This document shows, piece by piece, positions 14,329 through 22,747 of a DNA stretch of 64,000 bases (its first letter is position 1; each line of letters begins with the position of its first letter). The position numbers were made by a program, and so were the translations under genes. The stretch covers positions 5,655 to 69,654 of the forward strand of contig CAYZGX010000004.1 of NCBI GenBank assembly GCA_964478235.1, read 5' to 3'. The stretch is from 2-02-FULL-45-10 sp964478235 (lineage in GTDB: Bacteria; Patescibacteriota; Patescibacteriia; Magasanikbacterales; GWA2-37-8). The notes beneath the pieces are model-generated. The model did no database searches, had not been told where the DNA came from, and worked only from the letters and a program-made list of their open reading frames with translations.

Positions 14329-15102
14329 TTAAGAATTATTTTTCGGCGGTAACGGAAAAAACATGCTGACTCTTTTTTTGTATTCCGCAAATTCTGGTTT
14401 TTCGACCATTTTCCTTTCTAAAAGAGGAATACCAGAAACTTTCAAAATTAAGAAGGTAATCGTGAGTGGGCCAATAATTCCAAATGCGCCGCCCGGTACG
14501 GTAAGGGCGCTGAGCCCTATCCCCCACCACTGTGTAACTTCTCCAAAATAGTTAGGGTGGCGACTGTACCCCCACAAACCACTTTGGATTATTTTTCCTT
14601 TGTTCAGCGGGTTGCTAATAAAGCGAGCAAGCTGTGCATCGCCAACCGCTTCAAACAAAAATCCTACCAACCAAACACCAAAAGCTAGACCGTCTAGCAC
14701 ACCCAGGGGTTGACCAACGTTGCGGTTGACGAGCATCACTGGCAGAGCAATACAATAGAGTAAGGCGCCTTGTAGAAGATACACTTGCGCGTATGAGCGG
14801 AGATAAAACCATTTTCCCCATTCCTGACGCCAGGCGAGGTAGCGATAATCTTCACTCTTTCCTTTGTTGCGACGATAAATGTGCCAGGCCAATCGTGCGC
14901 CCCACACAGTCACTAGACTATTTACTACGAGCCCACGCAACGATGTTTCCTCAGACAAAAAATAGGCTACCCAGGCTACAACCACAAACCCCAATCCCCA
15001 GGCACTGTCCGCAACATCATTTCTTTTTTTGAGCAGAGAAATAACAAACCAAACATTCATGTAGCCAAATAAGACGACAGCGAGTGCTAAAAAATAGCTC
15101 AT
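14329..15102 (-). CDS. DUF1295 family membrane protein
   Basis: A 257-aa polytopic membrane protein of the DUF1295 family, related to 3-oxo-5-alpha-steroid 4-dehydrogenases and isoprenylcysteine methyltransferase-like enzymes. About six membrane segments. Visible landmarks are DVADSAWGLGFV near residue 30, a WGARLAWHIYRRNKGKSEDYRY region, and the C-terminal motif GLWGYSRHPNYFGEVTQWWG near residue 180, which is typical of cofactor binding in this superfamily. The substrate is unknown. The start overlaps the stop of the DUF2177 gene by 4 bp. Confidence 0.9.
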   Translation of the reverse strand: MSYFLALAVVLFGYMNVWFVISLLKKRNDVADSAWGLGFVVVAWVAYFLSEETSLRGLVVNSLVTVWGARLAWHIYRRNKGKSEDYRYLAWRQEWGKWFYLRSYAQVYLLQGALLYCIALPVMLVNRNVGQPLGVLDGLAFGVWLVGFLFEAVGDAQLARFISNPLNKGKIIQSGLWGYSRHPNYFGEVTQWWGIGLSALTVPGGAFGIIGPLTITFLILKVSGIPLLERKMVEKPEFAEYKKRVSMFFPLPPKNNS

Positions 15103-15497
15103 ACACCTAGTTTATTGGCGACGAAGTAAGTTACTGTCGAAACTGAGGCAGCGAGCGTTGCGCCCCACAACAAATCGACAACAGTGACTAACAACGGCCA
15201 ATCTTTGAGTGTGGCCAAATTGGTGAGATCGTAGGTGGCATAGGTGATGAAGCCAAATAGCGCTCCAAGAAGTACGGCCTGTACCCACGAACCTTTTTGA
15301 AGAGCCGGCTGAACAACAAACACTACGAGCCCGGCGATAAACACTAGGTAAAAAATAATGGCTGCAGCCCAGTTAATATCACTCTTCATCAAAAAACCAA
15401 TCTGCTTGCTATAGAAATTTTTTGCAACAAGCCCGAGCCAAACCATGTCAATTGCAAAAAAGATCGGCAGGGCAATGAGGTATAACTTGGCAAACAT
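15099..15497 (-). CDS. DUF2177 family membrane protein
   Basis: A 132-aa protein with four predicted membrane helices, starting MFAKLYLIALPIFFAIDMVWLG. The FAIDMVWLG and ITYATYDLTNLATLKDWP segments match the DUF2177 pattern. These proteins are often found next to DUF1295 and photolyase-like or TspO genes in other bacteria; here it lies between TspO and DUF1295. Function unknown. It is translationally coupled to DUF1295 by a 4-bp overlap. Confidence 0.9.
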   Translation of the reverse strand: MFAKLYLIALPIFFAIDMVWLGLVAKNFYSKQIGFLMKSDINWAAAIIFYLVFIAGLVVFVVQPALQKGSWVQAVLLGALFGFITYATYDLTNLATLKDWPLLVTVVDLLWGATLAASVSTVTYFVANKLGV

Positions 15498-15500
15498 ATA

Positions 15501-15896
15501 TTATTTATTTAAAAAAGTAATAGTAAGTTGCAAAACGGTCGCAAACGACACCCAGAGCAGATACGGGATTTGGGCGTATGCGAGAACGCGAGCGTGCGGA
15601 TAAATCGCTACGATCGCCCAAATAAGCGTGCCGAGCACAAGCAAAATATCAACTGCTGCCAAAAGATTATTTTTGAGACCAAATTGCAAAGGAGTGAAAG
15701 CAGCGTTAAACACCAAATTAAGAATAAACGGGACAGCTACAGCAAAGGCGATTTCTTTTTTCCAGGCCATTAAAAATACTTTTCCAAAAGTAACGGCAAT
15801 AATACAATACAAGACCGTCCAAACCGGACCAAAAAGCCAGCTTGGTGGAGCCCATGATGGTCTGATTAATTGTGAGTACCAGTTATATGAATTCAT
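15501..15896 (-). CDS. tspO: TspO/MBR family tryptophan-rich sensory protein
   Basis: A 131-aa TspO-family membrane protein, shorter than the usual 155-170 aa. TspO/MBR proteins bind porphyrins and steroids and act in stress or light signalling. The conserved N-terminal motif RPSWAPPSWLFGPVWTVLY near residues 12-30 is clear, and five hydrophobic segments follow. It lies 3 bp upstream of DUF2177 in the NUDIX operon. The combination TspO, DUF2177 and DUF1295 suggests a conserved membrane or tetrapyrrole/lipid-related module, but no tetrapyrrole biosynthesis gene is in the window. Confidence 0.92.
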   Translation of the reverse strand: MNSYNWYSQLIRPSWAPPSWLFGPVWTVLYCIIAVTFGKVFLMAWKKEIAFAVAVPFILNLVFNAAFTPLQFGLKNNLLAAVDILLVLGTLIWAIVAIYPHARVLAYAQIPYLLWVSFATVLQLTITFLNK

Positions 15897-15905
15897 AGAT
15901 TATTT

Positions 15906-16394
15906 TTATAGAGATTCAACACTGTCCATTTTTTTAGACTGTACCGAACCGTCTTCATTGAAAGAAAAAGCACCTTTTATTTTGGCTCCAGCAATAACTT
16001 CTGGTAGCCAGAAAATATCATCTGACCACATTTCAGCGAAAGGGATTTTTTCGACAGTGAACCATTCTGGTTTCATCTCTTCACTTTCCAGTATAGCACC
16101 TTCCCACTCTTCGGAGAAATAGACATGGGCCAGTAAATTCCAGGTTGGATTGTGTGGGAAATAAAACGATAGTTCAGCTACTTTTTTGAGATTTTTTGGC
16201 TGAACACCGACTTCTTCCTGCGCTTCTCGCTTGGCAGCATCTTCAATTGTTTCTCCTAGCTCTACTTTGCCACCCACACCATTCCACTTCCCCATCCCAA
16301 ATCCTCGTTTTTTCATCGCCAAACATAGCTCTCTGATAGCGCCATCGTGCCGTTTAATGAGGAATAGGAGGGTAACTGGGCGGAGGGAAGTCAT
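15906..16394 (-). CDS. NUDIX hydrolase (8-oxo-dGTP diphosphatase-like)
   Basis: A 162-aa NUDIX hydrolase that cleaves nucleoside diphosphate-linked compounds, likely an oxidised-nucleotide sanitiser. The complete Nudix box is visible: GKVELGETIEDAAKREAQEEVGV. It is preceded by KKRGFGMGKWNGVGG, as in MutT/MTH1-like proteins. The reading frame is open to 16484, but the -10 box TATAGT (plus 16404-16409) lies inside that extension. ATG 16394, 9 nt after the box, is therefore chosen, giving a nearly leaderless message. First gene of the operon continuing to 13961. Confidence 0.9.
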   Translation of the reverse strand: MTSLRPVTLLFLIKRHDGAIRELCLAMKKRGFGMGKWNGVGGKVELGETIEDAAKREAQEEVGVQPKNLKKVAELSFYFPHNPTWNLLAHVYFSEEWEGAILESEEMKPEWFTVEKIPFAEMWSDDIFWLPEVIAGAKIKGAFSFNEDGSVQSKKMDSVESL

Positions 16395-16403
16395 AGCTAT
16401 GTA

Positions 16404-16432
16404 ACTATAGCCCAGCGGGTGGGAATGTACAA
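16404..16432 (-). promoter_or_regulatory. Promoter of the NUDIX operon
   Basis: Minus-strand TTGTAC, 17-nt spacer, TATAGT; 9 nt to the ATG at 16394. Confidence 0.65.
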
Positions 16433-16451
16433 GATAAGAAAACCCCTTACT

Positions 16452-16480
16452 TTGACGAATGACGCGCACCAGGCTACAAT
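16452..16480 (+). promoter_or_regulatory. Promoter of the DUF2975-like gene
   Basis: TTGACG, 17-nt spacer, TACAAT at 16475-16480. Confidence 0.7.
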
Positions 16481-16501
16481 GCAATTATCAAAAATTTAAG
16501 C

Positions 16502-16969
16502 ATGTTGGCCGTGAAACGAATTTCAACCCTATTTCTCCAGACAGTCATTGTGCTCATCGGCATCGGTGTTTTTGTTTTTATGCTTTGGGAGCCTCATCTT
16601 GAAGGCAGGAACGTGAACGCCACATTTTTTGAAATCTACTTCAACGATCCTTTCTTGGTATATGCCTATACAGCGTCCATTGCTTTTTTTATAGCGCTCT
16701 ACCAAGCATTCAAAGTCGTAGGGTATGCCCGAAGCACAACATTATTCTCGCCAGCGACTGTGAAGGCGGTGCGGACAATTAAACATTGCGCATTATCTCT
16801 TGCGGGTTTAGTTGCAGCGCCAGTAGCCTACTTGTTTATAGTTCGACCAGGAGATGATATTGCCGGTGGTGTGGCAATGGGCCTGATGATCATTTTTATC
16901 TCTGTTATAGTTGCCGCTGTTTCGGATGTCTGTGAAGGAATACTACAAAGCGCTGTAGATAAAAAATAG
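16502..16969 (+). CDS. DUF2975-like four-helix membrane protein
   Basis: A 155-aa protein with four hydrophobic segments (about residues 10-28, 47-68, 88-108 and 120-140). A central region FSPATVKAVRTIKHCALSL resembles the F-S-x-x-x-V-x-x-L-R-x-I motif of DUF2975 proteins. Those are often encoded beside a small XRE-type regulator, which is absent here. Function unknown. Transcribed from 16452-16480, without an SD. No terminator is evident before the VOC gene 41 bp downstream. Confidence 0.7.
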   Translation: MLAVKRISTLFLQTVIVLIGIGVFVFMLWEPHLEGRNVNATFFEIYFNDPFLVYAYTASIAFFIALYQAFKVVGYARSTTLFSPATVKAVRTIKHCALSLAGLVAAPVAYLFIVRPGDDIAGGVAMGLMIIFISVIVAAVSDVCEGILQSAVDKK

Positions 16970-17010
16970 TCTGAAGAATAATTACTAAAAATAATTTAAA
17001 CTAACATACT

Positions 17011-17436
17011 ATGACAACGATCAATCCGTATATAAATTTCAACGGCAACGCCGAAGAGGCGTTTACATTTTATAAATCAGTTTTTGGCGGAGAGTTTGGA
17101 AAGATTACTCGCTTCAAAGACATGGCGAGTCCTGAGTTTCCGGTAGCAGAAAAAGAAGCCAACAAAATAATGCGCATTACTTTGCCTATCGGCCCAAATA
17201 TACTGATTGCCAATGATATTCCAGAAAGTATGGGGCGAGTAAACGAAAAAGAAAATAGATCCAAAATTGCAATTACTGCGGAAAATAAAGAGGAAGCAGA
17301 TGCACTATTTAACGGGCTTTCGGCAGGCGGGGAAGTAGAAATGCCAATGGCAGAGAGTCCTTGGGGCACCTACTTTGCAATGTTTAGAGACAAGTATGGA
17401 ATCGAGTGGACAGTGGAGTGTTCAAATAAAATCTAA
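17011..17436 (+). CDS. VOC superfamily (PhnB/glyoxalase-like) protein
   Basis: A 141-aa protein of the vicinal oxygen chelate superfamily, PhnB-like group. It opens with INPYINFNGNAEEAFTFYKSVFGG, the hallmark of this group, and ends with the WGTYFAMFRDKYGIEWTVE segment. Substrates of this group are mostly unknown, and some members lack metal activity. Codon use is more AT-rich than in most surrounding genes. The next gene starts 2 bp after its stop, so the two are one cassette; both families are often mobile accessory genes. Confidence 0.9.
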   Translation: MTTINPYINFNGNAEEAFTFYKSVFGGEFGKITRFKDMASPEFPVAEKEANKIMRITLPIGPNILIANDIPESMGRVNEKENRSKIAITAENKEEADALFNGLSAGGEVEMPMAESPWGTYFAMFRDKYGIEWTVECSNKI

Positions 17437-17438
17437 CT

Positions 17439-17855
17439 ATGAAAAGTATTGCAAAAACCATTTCTGAATATAATAAGTTACAGGTAGTAGGCGCAAAAAA
17501 GATTTGCGCTATTTTAGAGCTGAATATAAATAAATATTTAAAGAAGAGTGAATCAAAGGTGTGGCACGGTACGCCGGTGTGGTTTATACAAGAAAATCCA
17601 ATCGTTTCATACTCTGTTCGAAAAGACGGCAGAGTATCACTTATGTTTTTTAGCGGGCAAGGTTTTAAAGACACAGCTTTAAAATCAGAAGGAACATTTA
17701 AAGCAGCCGAAATTTTTTATACAGATGTAAAAGAAATTAAAATTGCTGATTTAAAAAAGTGGCTTAAGCAGGCGCAAGATATACAGTGGGACTACAAAAA
17801 TATCGTAAAGCGAAAAGGCGTTTTGAAAAAGATACCTACACAAAAGAAGGCTTAA
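17439..17855 (+). CDS. DUF1801 domain protein
   Basis: A 138-aa DUF1801 (YdhG/CyaY-like fold) protein. Visible family features are W-H-G-T-P-V-W in KVWHGTPVWFIQENPIVSY, the beta segment VSLMFFSGQGF, and a lysine-rich C-terminal helix with LKKWLKQAQDIQWDYKNI. Function unknown; the fold suggests ligand or iron binding. Like the VOC gene 2 bp upstream it is AT-rich with many AAA and ATA codons, which fits recent acquisition of the pair. It ends just before a bidirectional terminator. Confidence 0.88.
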   Translation: MKSIAKTISEYNKLQVVGAKKICAILELNINKYLKKSESKVWHGTPVWFIQENPIVSYSVRKDGRVSLMFFSGQGFKDTALKSEGTFKAAEIFYTDVKEIKIADLKKWLKQAQDIQWDYKNIVKRKGVLKKIPTQKKA

Positions 17856-17888
17856 ATAAAAAGACACCCACAAGGGTGTCTTTTTATT
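17855..17888. terminator. Bidirectional terminator
   Basis: AATAAAAAGACACCC pairs with GGGTGTCTTTTTATT around a 4-nt loop. It serves the rightward DUF1801 gene and the leftward tRNA-Ser. Confidence 0.9.
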
Positions 17889-17975
17889 GGCGGAGAGGGG
17901 GAGATTCGAACTCCCGAGGCCTTGCGGCCTGCAGCTTTAGCAAAGCTGGACGATAGACCACTCTGACACCTCTCC
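17888..17975 (-). tRNA. tRNA-Ser (anticodon GCT), CCA encoded
   Basis: Acceptor GGAGAGG/CCTCTCC, discriminator G, then an encoded CCA (plus TGG 17888-17890). The anticodon stem CAGCT/AGCTG carries loop TTGCTAA, giving GCT. It has a long variable arm and T arm GGGAG-TTCGAAT-CTCCC. Confidence 0.95.
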
Positions 17976-17994
17976 GTTGGTCTAGAACGACTCA

Positions 17995-18023
17995 ATAGTA
18001 CTCAAAAATTGTCCTACCGTCAA
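17995..18023 (-). promoter_or_regulatory. Promoter of tRNA-Ser(GCT)
   Basis: Minus-strand TTGACG, 17-nt spacer, TACTAT. It physically overlaps the rightward promoter at 18009-18036. Confidence 0.7.
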
Positions 18024-18036
18024 GGTGTGGTATACT
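18009..18036 (+). promoter_or_regulatory. Promoter of the 519-aa membrane protein gene
   Basis: TTGTCC, 16-nt spacer, TATACT at 18031-18036; ATG follows 12 nt later. Shares DNA with the divergent tRNA-Ser promoter. Confidence 0.65.
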
Positions 18037-18048
18037 AGGCGGAATCCT

Positions 18049-19608
18049 ATGAAACAGCGTATTTTGACCCTTATTGTCGCGAGTTTGGCTGTGTATGCCT
18101 TTGCTTTTTCTATCCTGTCTCGCACCTTTGACGGTGATTTTGGCTGGCACCTGCGTTTTGGCAAAGAAACTACCCTCGGCGCCCTGCCATATATAGATAC
18201 CTATACCTATACCTTTTTTGGTCGGCCATGGAACAACCACGAATGGGGTGGTGATGTTCTCTTTTGGCTTATCTATGACGCCACCACAAACATTGGCCTC
18301 ACTGCTTTCATAGTCCTGGGGGTCACTCTCGCTTTTCTTCTTTTCCCGGTAATTTTTTTGAAACGCTTTTCGCTCGCCACAATCCTCGCGAGTGGGATCA
18401 CTCTCGCCACCGTTGATTATATTCTCTCTATGCGCCAAACAACAATGGCGCCGTTATTATTTGTTGCTCTTATTTATCTCTTGGAAGCTTTCCCTCGTCG
18501 ACCTCGCTTGGCTTTTTATCTTATCCCGCTCATGTGGGCATGGTCGGCGTTTCACGGCAGTTGGATTCTTGGCTATATGACCGTCGCCGTCTACGCCTTT
18601 GGTAACGCGCTTGAATATTTTAGTTACCGCTATATCCCCCGCTTGGCCAATGGTGTGTTTTGGCGATCCAAAGACTATGCTCTGATTGGCGGAGTGACGC
18701 TTGCATCTATTCTCTCTATCACTATTAATCCGTATGGCTGGCATCTGCTAGCTGAGGTGGGCAGTTATTTTACCGAAAATTATTTCAAACAATACATCAC
18801 CGAATGGTTGCCAAGCTACACCTATCCAGTCTATTGGTCGTTTTTTGTATTAGTGGCCGTCGTTTTAATTTTCACCGTACGTGGATGGTTGGCGAAGAAA
18901 ATCACTATTCCGCAGTTAGGTGTTATTGCGATGATTATGCTCAGCGCGATTTTGTATCGCCGAAACGCGCTGTATTTTGCTATGCTCGCGACCCCATTTA
19001 TTGCTTACATCTTCGCCGCTGTGTGGGAGGGGTTTTCTCCACGACTCGCCAAGCACCAAAAAACCCTCTCTCTCGGAATACTGACGGCGGCGCTGGCGGT
19101 TACTGGTTATTTTTTCCGCATCGCTTGGTATATCCCTGATCCGTGGACCAACGACGCTTTTCTTATGAGTCGAGGCTTCCCGGCCCCAGCTGTTCGCGCA
19201 CTCGAGCGCGAAACCAAACAACTCGTTATCTTCAACGAATTTCATTGGGGTGGATTTTTAAACTGGACATTGCCCGACAGCTTAGTCTATCTCGACGGCC
19301 GAGGCACAGCCACTTGGCGACTATCCCCTTCAAGCACCCTCTACGGCGACTACCGCCGACTTCGTTTTGACCCAGGCGGCTTGGCTTTGATTGAAACGAG
19401 CCCAGCCCAGTATATTCTCCTGGAAAAACGTTTCTCAGGTTATTACAAAACACCAAACCGTCTTGATCGGTTGGTTTTTGGATCTGATCTTGAAAAGATT
19501 GTTAATGCTTCAAGCACTCAGCTTGAAATCGACCTCGTCACGTCTACCAACTGGAGTGTGCTATTTGAAGACACTCATTCTATTGTCTACCGCCGGTCGC
19601 GAGAGTAA
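18049..19608 (+). CDS. Large polytopic membrane protein, GT-C glycosyltransferase-like
   Basis: A 519-aa protein with about ten membrane helices and a C-terminal soluble domain of about 150 aa. The frame is open to a GTG at 18025, but that overlaps the -10 box; ATG 18049 is chosen and is nearly leaderless. The first outer loop has TFDGDFGWHLRFGKE and a NNHEWGGDVLFW motif. The C-terminal part contains NEFHWGGFLNW and LDGRGTATW, a pattern found in bacterial GT-C-like membrane proteins that may use lipid-linked sugars. No substrate can be named. Its 3' end overlaps the convergent comF gene by 29 bp. Confidence 0.8.
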   Translation: MKQRILTLIVASLAVYAFAFSILSRTFDGDFGWHLRFGKETTLGALPYIDTYTYTFFGRPWNNHEWGGDVLFWLIYDATTNIGLTAFIVLGVTLAFLLFPVIFLKRFSLATILASGITLATVDYILSMRQTTMAPLLFVALIYLLEAFPRRPRLAFYLIPLMWAWSAFHGSWILGYMTVAVYAFGNALEYFSYRYIPRLANGVFWRSKDYALIGGVTLASILSITINPYGWHLLAEVGSYFTENYFKQYITEWLPSYTYPVYWSFFVLVAVVLIFTVRGWLAKKITIPQLGVIAMIMLSAILYRRNALYFAMLATPFIAYIFAAVWEGFSPRLAKHQKTLSLGILTAALAVTGYFFRIAWYIPDPWTNDAFLMSRGFPAPAVRALERETKQLVIFNEFHWGGFLNWTLPDSLVYLDGRGTATWRLSPSSTLYGDYRRLRFDPGGLALIETSPAQYILLEKRFSGYYKTPNRLDRLVFGSDLEKIVNASSTQLEIDLVTSTNWSVLFEDTHSIVYRRSRE

Positions 19609-20266
19609 AGCCGTGCACCACTTCTGCGCCAGCGTCTTTGAGAGCTTTGGCGCAGGCCTCCAAGGTGGCGCCGGTGGTGTAGACGTCATCAACGAGCAAG
19701 ACTTCTTTAGGTACTTCCCCACCCTGCCAGACAAACGCTTCACGTACATTTTCGTACCGCTCCGTGCTAGAGAGTGTTGCTTGTTGTTTGGTGGCGCGAA
19801 CCCGCACCAGGCTCACAGTGTTGAGTGGTAGCGAATATTTTTCTGCCAAACATTCGGCAATAACTGCCGACTGGTTATAATCCCGATCACGTTCACGCGC
19901 CCGAAACAACGGCACAGGAATGGCGGTTGGCCTGATATACTTTTCTCGCTCAATTGTTATTACCTTCTTCCATACCTCGCCGATAGTTTTTTGATGGTGA
20001 TATTTAAATTGTTGAATCAGTCGCCCGATAATACCGTCAGAGGTATACGTATAGAGCGAATACATGCTATCTAAACATGTTAGCGGCCGACAAGTGTCAC
20101 AAGTGCGAGCACCCGGCGCGCGACATGATGCACAAAAACTCCTCTCTGTAAGGAGTTTTTCTTGTGTTCGGCAAGGGTGACACCACCACTCGCCTTCGGC
20201 CCTACACTGGAGACAGTGTGTAGGAAATAATGCTTCAATGAGCCACCCGACCACGCCGGATAGCAT
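19580..20266 (-). CDS. comF: ComF family phosphoribosyltransferase-like protein
   Basis: A 228-aa ComF/GntX protein. ComF proteins are needed for natural transformation in several bacteria. The N-terminus has a cysteine-rich zinc region (CLQCRAEGEWWCHPC, then CASC and CDTC, about residues 18-60). The C-terminal phosphoribosyltransferase domain carries the PRPP loop VLLVDDVYTTGATLEAC near residue 195. It is the last gene of the T4SS-like operon, 3 bp after the VirB8-like gene, a context that links DNA handling with the secretion core. Its tail overlaps the convergent gene by 29 bp. Confidence 0.93.
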   Translation of the reverse strand: MLSGVVGWLIEALFPTHCLQCRAEGEWWCHPCRTQEKLLTERSFCASCRAPGARTCDTCRPLTCLDSMYSLYTYTSDGIIGRLIQQFKYHHQKTIGEVWKKVITIEREKYIRPTAIPVPLFRARERDRDYNQSAVIAECLAEKYSLPLNTVSLVRVRATKQQATLSSTERYENVREAFVWQGGEVPKEVLLVDDVYTTGATLEACAKALKDAGAEVVHGFTLATGGRQ

Positions 20267-20269
20267 AGG

Positions 20270-20860
20270 TTAGCGCGCTTTAACGGTGAAACTGTCGGCT
20301 AGCCAATTTTTTCCAGAGAGAACCATAACTACGGTAACATCTTGATAGCTTTCTAGTGTTTTTTTACCGGTTTCTTCAGTGGTTTTGCGCACCTTTACCA
20401 AAACTTCCGCTCGCGCATCTGTCCAAGAATTCAAGGTGGTATTCATCGCCTCAGCCAAGACCGACATATATGTTTGGTTGAGCGGTGCTGGTTTGTTGAG
20501 TGGTTGACTAATCCGCGTCCAGAGTGTTGGCGTGACCAGATCTCGCACCTCGCGAATATTTTGGAAATTATTTTGAGTGGAGAAGCTGTTGTAACGCTCT
20601 ACAAATACTTTGGCGAGTTGGCGAACACCGTTTTGGGTGTTCTCAAGCGACGAAGCTGGCTTGATTTGCAATCCTGTTGGCACGGTTGTCGATGGCACAC
20701 TTGGGGTTGTCTGGTAGACTGGCACAGGAGCGGTGGTGGTGACGCCCGGCTCAACCGCTTCTCCTCCGCGCGAACGGATAAAACGCACCAACAAAACTGC
20801 CCCGACAAAAGCGAGGACGAGGAGCGCCATTCCAATAAATATACGGTTGCGTAGAGGCAT
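20270..20860 (-). CDS. Single-pass membrane protein, possible VirB8-like T4SS component
   Basis: A 196-aa protein with a short basic cytoplasmic start, one transmembrane helix (IGMALLVLAFVGAVLLVRFI, residues 9-28), a Thr/Pro-rich linker to about residue 65, and a C-terminal domain of about 125 aa. The domain pattern (helices, then VRDLVTPTLWTRI, then strands ending VVMVLSGKNWLADSFTVKA) resembles the NTF2-like fold of VirB8/TcpC proteins, which scaffold type IV secretion systems. This rests on topology, fold impression and position between VirB4 and ComF; sequence identity is not evident. Confidence 0.6.
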   Translation of the reverse strand: MPLRNRIFIGMALLVLAFVGAVLLVRFIRSRGGEAVEPGVTTTAPVPVYQTTPSVPSTTVPTGLQIKPASSLENTQNGVRQLAKVFVERYNSFSTQNNFQNIREVRDLVTPTLWTRISQPLNKPAPLNQTYMSVLAEAMNTTLNSWTDARAEVLVKVRKTTEETGKKTLESYQDVTVVMVLSGKNWLADSFTVKAR

Positions 20861-20871
20861 AGACAGATAGG

Positions 20872-22746
20872 TTATTTGGCAATTTGAGCTTCAAACTCTT
20901 TTTTAGCTTTTTCAATTTCCATCAATTGCTCTGGATTGGTGGTGACGATCTGATCTTCGGTGTAGGAAGCCACCACTTTGATAGCTGCGTGCTTAAACCC
21001 AGCAAAGAAAATACCTTCACCCACTCCACTCTCGAGCAAGAGATATTTTTCACTATCGGTGAGGAGAAACACTTTTTGGATAAGATCCACCGACGCTGGC
21101 GATTGTTTCATGAGAAGCTGAAGCGCCGAGTTGGTCACAATCGCTTGGCCATATTGCGATTTCAAGAAATCGTTCACATCTTGGGTGATAGTGGTCACAC
21201 CGAGATAATATTTGCGACAACGTTTGACGAGAGCAAAGATAAACCGAGCGGAGTCTTCGTGTTGCATGAGCCACCAAGCTTCATCAATAACTAAAATGCG
21301 TTTCTTGCGTTCACTGCGCACCACATTCCAGATATAGTTGACGATAGCGTAGATAGCTAGTGGGCGAAGCTCGTCTTCCAAATCACGCACGGAGAAAATA
21401 ACCAACTGGTTTTTCATGTCTACATTGGTTGGCGAGTTGAACAAGCCAGCAAAGGTACCTTCGGTAAATTTCTTGAGCTTCAAGACCAACTCTTCGGAGC
21501 CTTCCATGCCTTCCAAAACTTCTTCTAAATCTTGCATGATTGGCGGTTCAGCGGTGCGCAAGTCTGCGTCATTGGTAATATCTTTTTTAGCATAGGTTTC
21601 AATGAGCGCCCGGTCGATCAGCGAATCCTGCGCTGTGGTGAGACCGCCAAGCATAATACGGAGCAACCCTTTGACGGTAATAACGGCGCCACGGATAACA
21701 TCTTCGGTGGACACTTCCTGACCCATTGGGCGAGGCAAATCAAACGGGTTAATTTTTGCTTCTGATGACAGCGAGATATTTACATAGGTACCGCCAACAG
21801 CATCGCAAAGATGTTTGTATTCCATTTCCGGATCAATAACGATCACTTCCACACCCATCATCATGGTACGGAGGATTTCTAATTTCACCGCATAACTTTT
21901 ACCAGCACCGGACGTCGCGAAGACGACCATGTTGGCATTCTGCAGCGAGAAACGATCAAACAAGATAAGACTATTGTTATGGCGGTTGATGCCATACAAA
22001 ATACCACTATCACTCGTGAGCTCAGCCGAAATGAATGGGAACGAGGCCGCAATTGGGCTGGAGTTCATGTTGAACGAAATCAGAAGCTCGTCGTTACAGA
22101 GTGGCATAGTGGAATTAAAACCTTGCTCTGCTTGATAGAGAACTTTGCGGGTGTTGATAAGTTTGGCACCAAAAATACTTTCAATATCTTCCGAGGCTTG
22201 ATCGAGCTTTTCTTTGCTTTCAGCGTATACGGTGATGTAAAAAGCAAATTGGAAAAAGTGCTCGGTCCCCTGAGTCAAACTGTCGCGCAATTGTTCAATA
22301 TCGCGAAGCGCTGTTTCACGTATTGGGTCGCGCGGCGCGCCTTTGTCATGATCAGCAGTGATTTGGGCTTCGAGCGCACCCACTTTATTTTTGAGTTGTT
22401 TTAAAATAATTTCTGCTTTGACCGGATAAAAATACATGGAAATATCCATGGTGCGCGACAGGTTGATAATTGGCGAACTCCAACCGATAGAAATATACCG
22501 AGGATACGAAACGACAAATAAGGTTCGGCAAAAGGTGGTGCCGAGCTGGATAAAATTAGACTCGACATTAAAAGCTGCCGGCGCAATAAGATCGCGAATC
22601 GAGACGACACCTTCGCGATAAATCCGCTCTTCTTCGAGCGTCACCAACTCTTCGCTCGATTTATCCGCGAGTTTTTTCTCTTCTTTTTCCAGTTTATTTT
22701 CTTTGATGCCAGTTTCTTTGCTGACACTCGTTGGTTTAAAAGCCAT
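20872..22746 (-). CDS. VirB4/TraC-type type IV secretion ATPase
   Basis: A 624-aa conjugation-type ATPase that powers assembly or transport in type IV secretion systems at the cytoplasmic membrane. Walker A is TSGAGKSYAVKLEIL near residue 280. Walker B is ILVIDEAWWLMQHED near residue 500, with the DEA-W typical of VirB4. A later TQDVNDFLKSQYGQAIVTNSA stretch matches the family's sensor region. The N-terminal 250 residues contain the VirB4-specific domain (VESNFIQLGTTFCRTLFVVSYP). The start lies 1 bp after the TraC-like gene. No VirD4 or VirB11 ATPase is seen nearby. Confidence 0.94.
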   Translation of the reverse strand: MAFKPTSVSKETGIKENKLEKEEKKLADKSSEELVTLEEERIYREGVVSIRDLIAPAAFNVESNFIQLGTTFCRTLFVVSYPRYISIGWSSPIINLSRTMDISMYFYPVKAEIILKQLKNKVGALEAQITADHDKGAPRDPIRETALRDIEQLRDSLTQGTEHFFQFAFYITVYAESKEKLDQASEDIESIFGAKLINTRKVLYQAEQGFNSTMPLCNDELLISFNMNSSPIAASFPFISAELTSDSGILYGINRHNNSLILFDRFSLQNANMVVFATSGAGKSYAVKLEILRTMMMGVEVIVIDPEMEYKHLCDAVGGTYVNISLSSEAKINPFDLPRPMGQEVSTEDVIRGAVITVKGLLRIMLGGLTTAQDSLIDRALIETYAKKDITNDADLRTAEPPIMQDLEEVLEGMEGSEELVLKLKKFTEGTFAGLFNSPTNVDMKNQLVIFSVRDLEDELRPLAIYAIVNYIWNVVRSERKKRILVIDEAWWLMQHEDSARFIFALVKRCRKYYLGVTTITQDVNDFLKSQYGQAIVTNSALQLLMKQSPASVDLIQKVFLLTDSEKYLLLESGVGEGIFFAGFKHAAIKVVASYTEDQIVTTNPEQLMEIEKAKKEFEAQIAK

Positions 22747-22747
22747 A

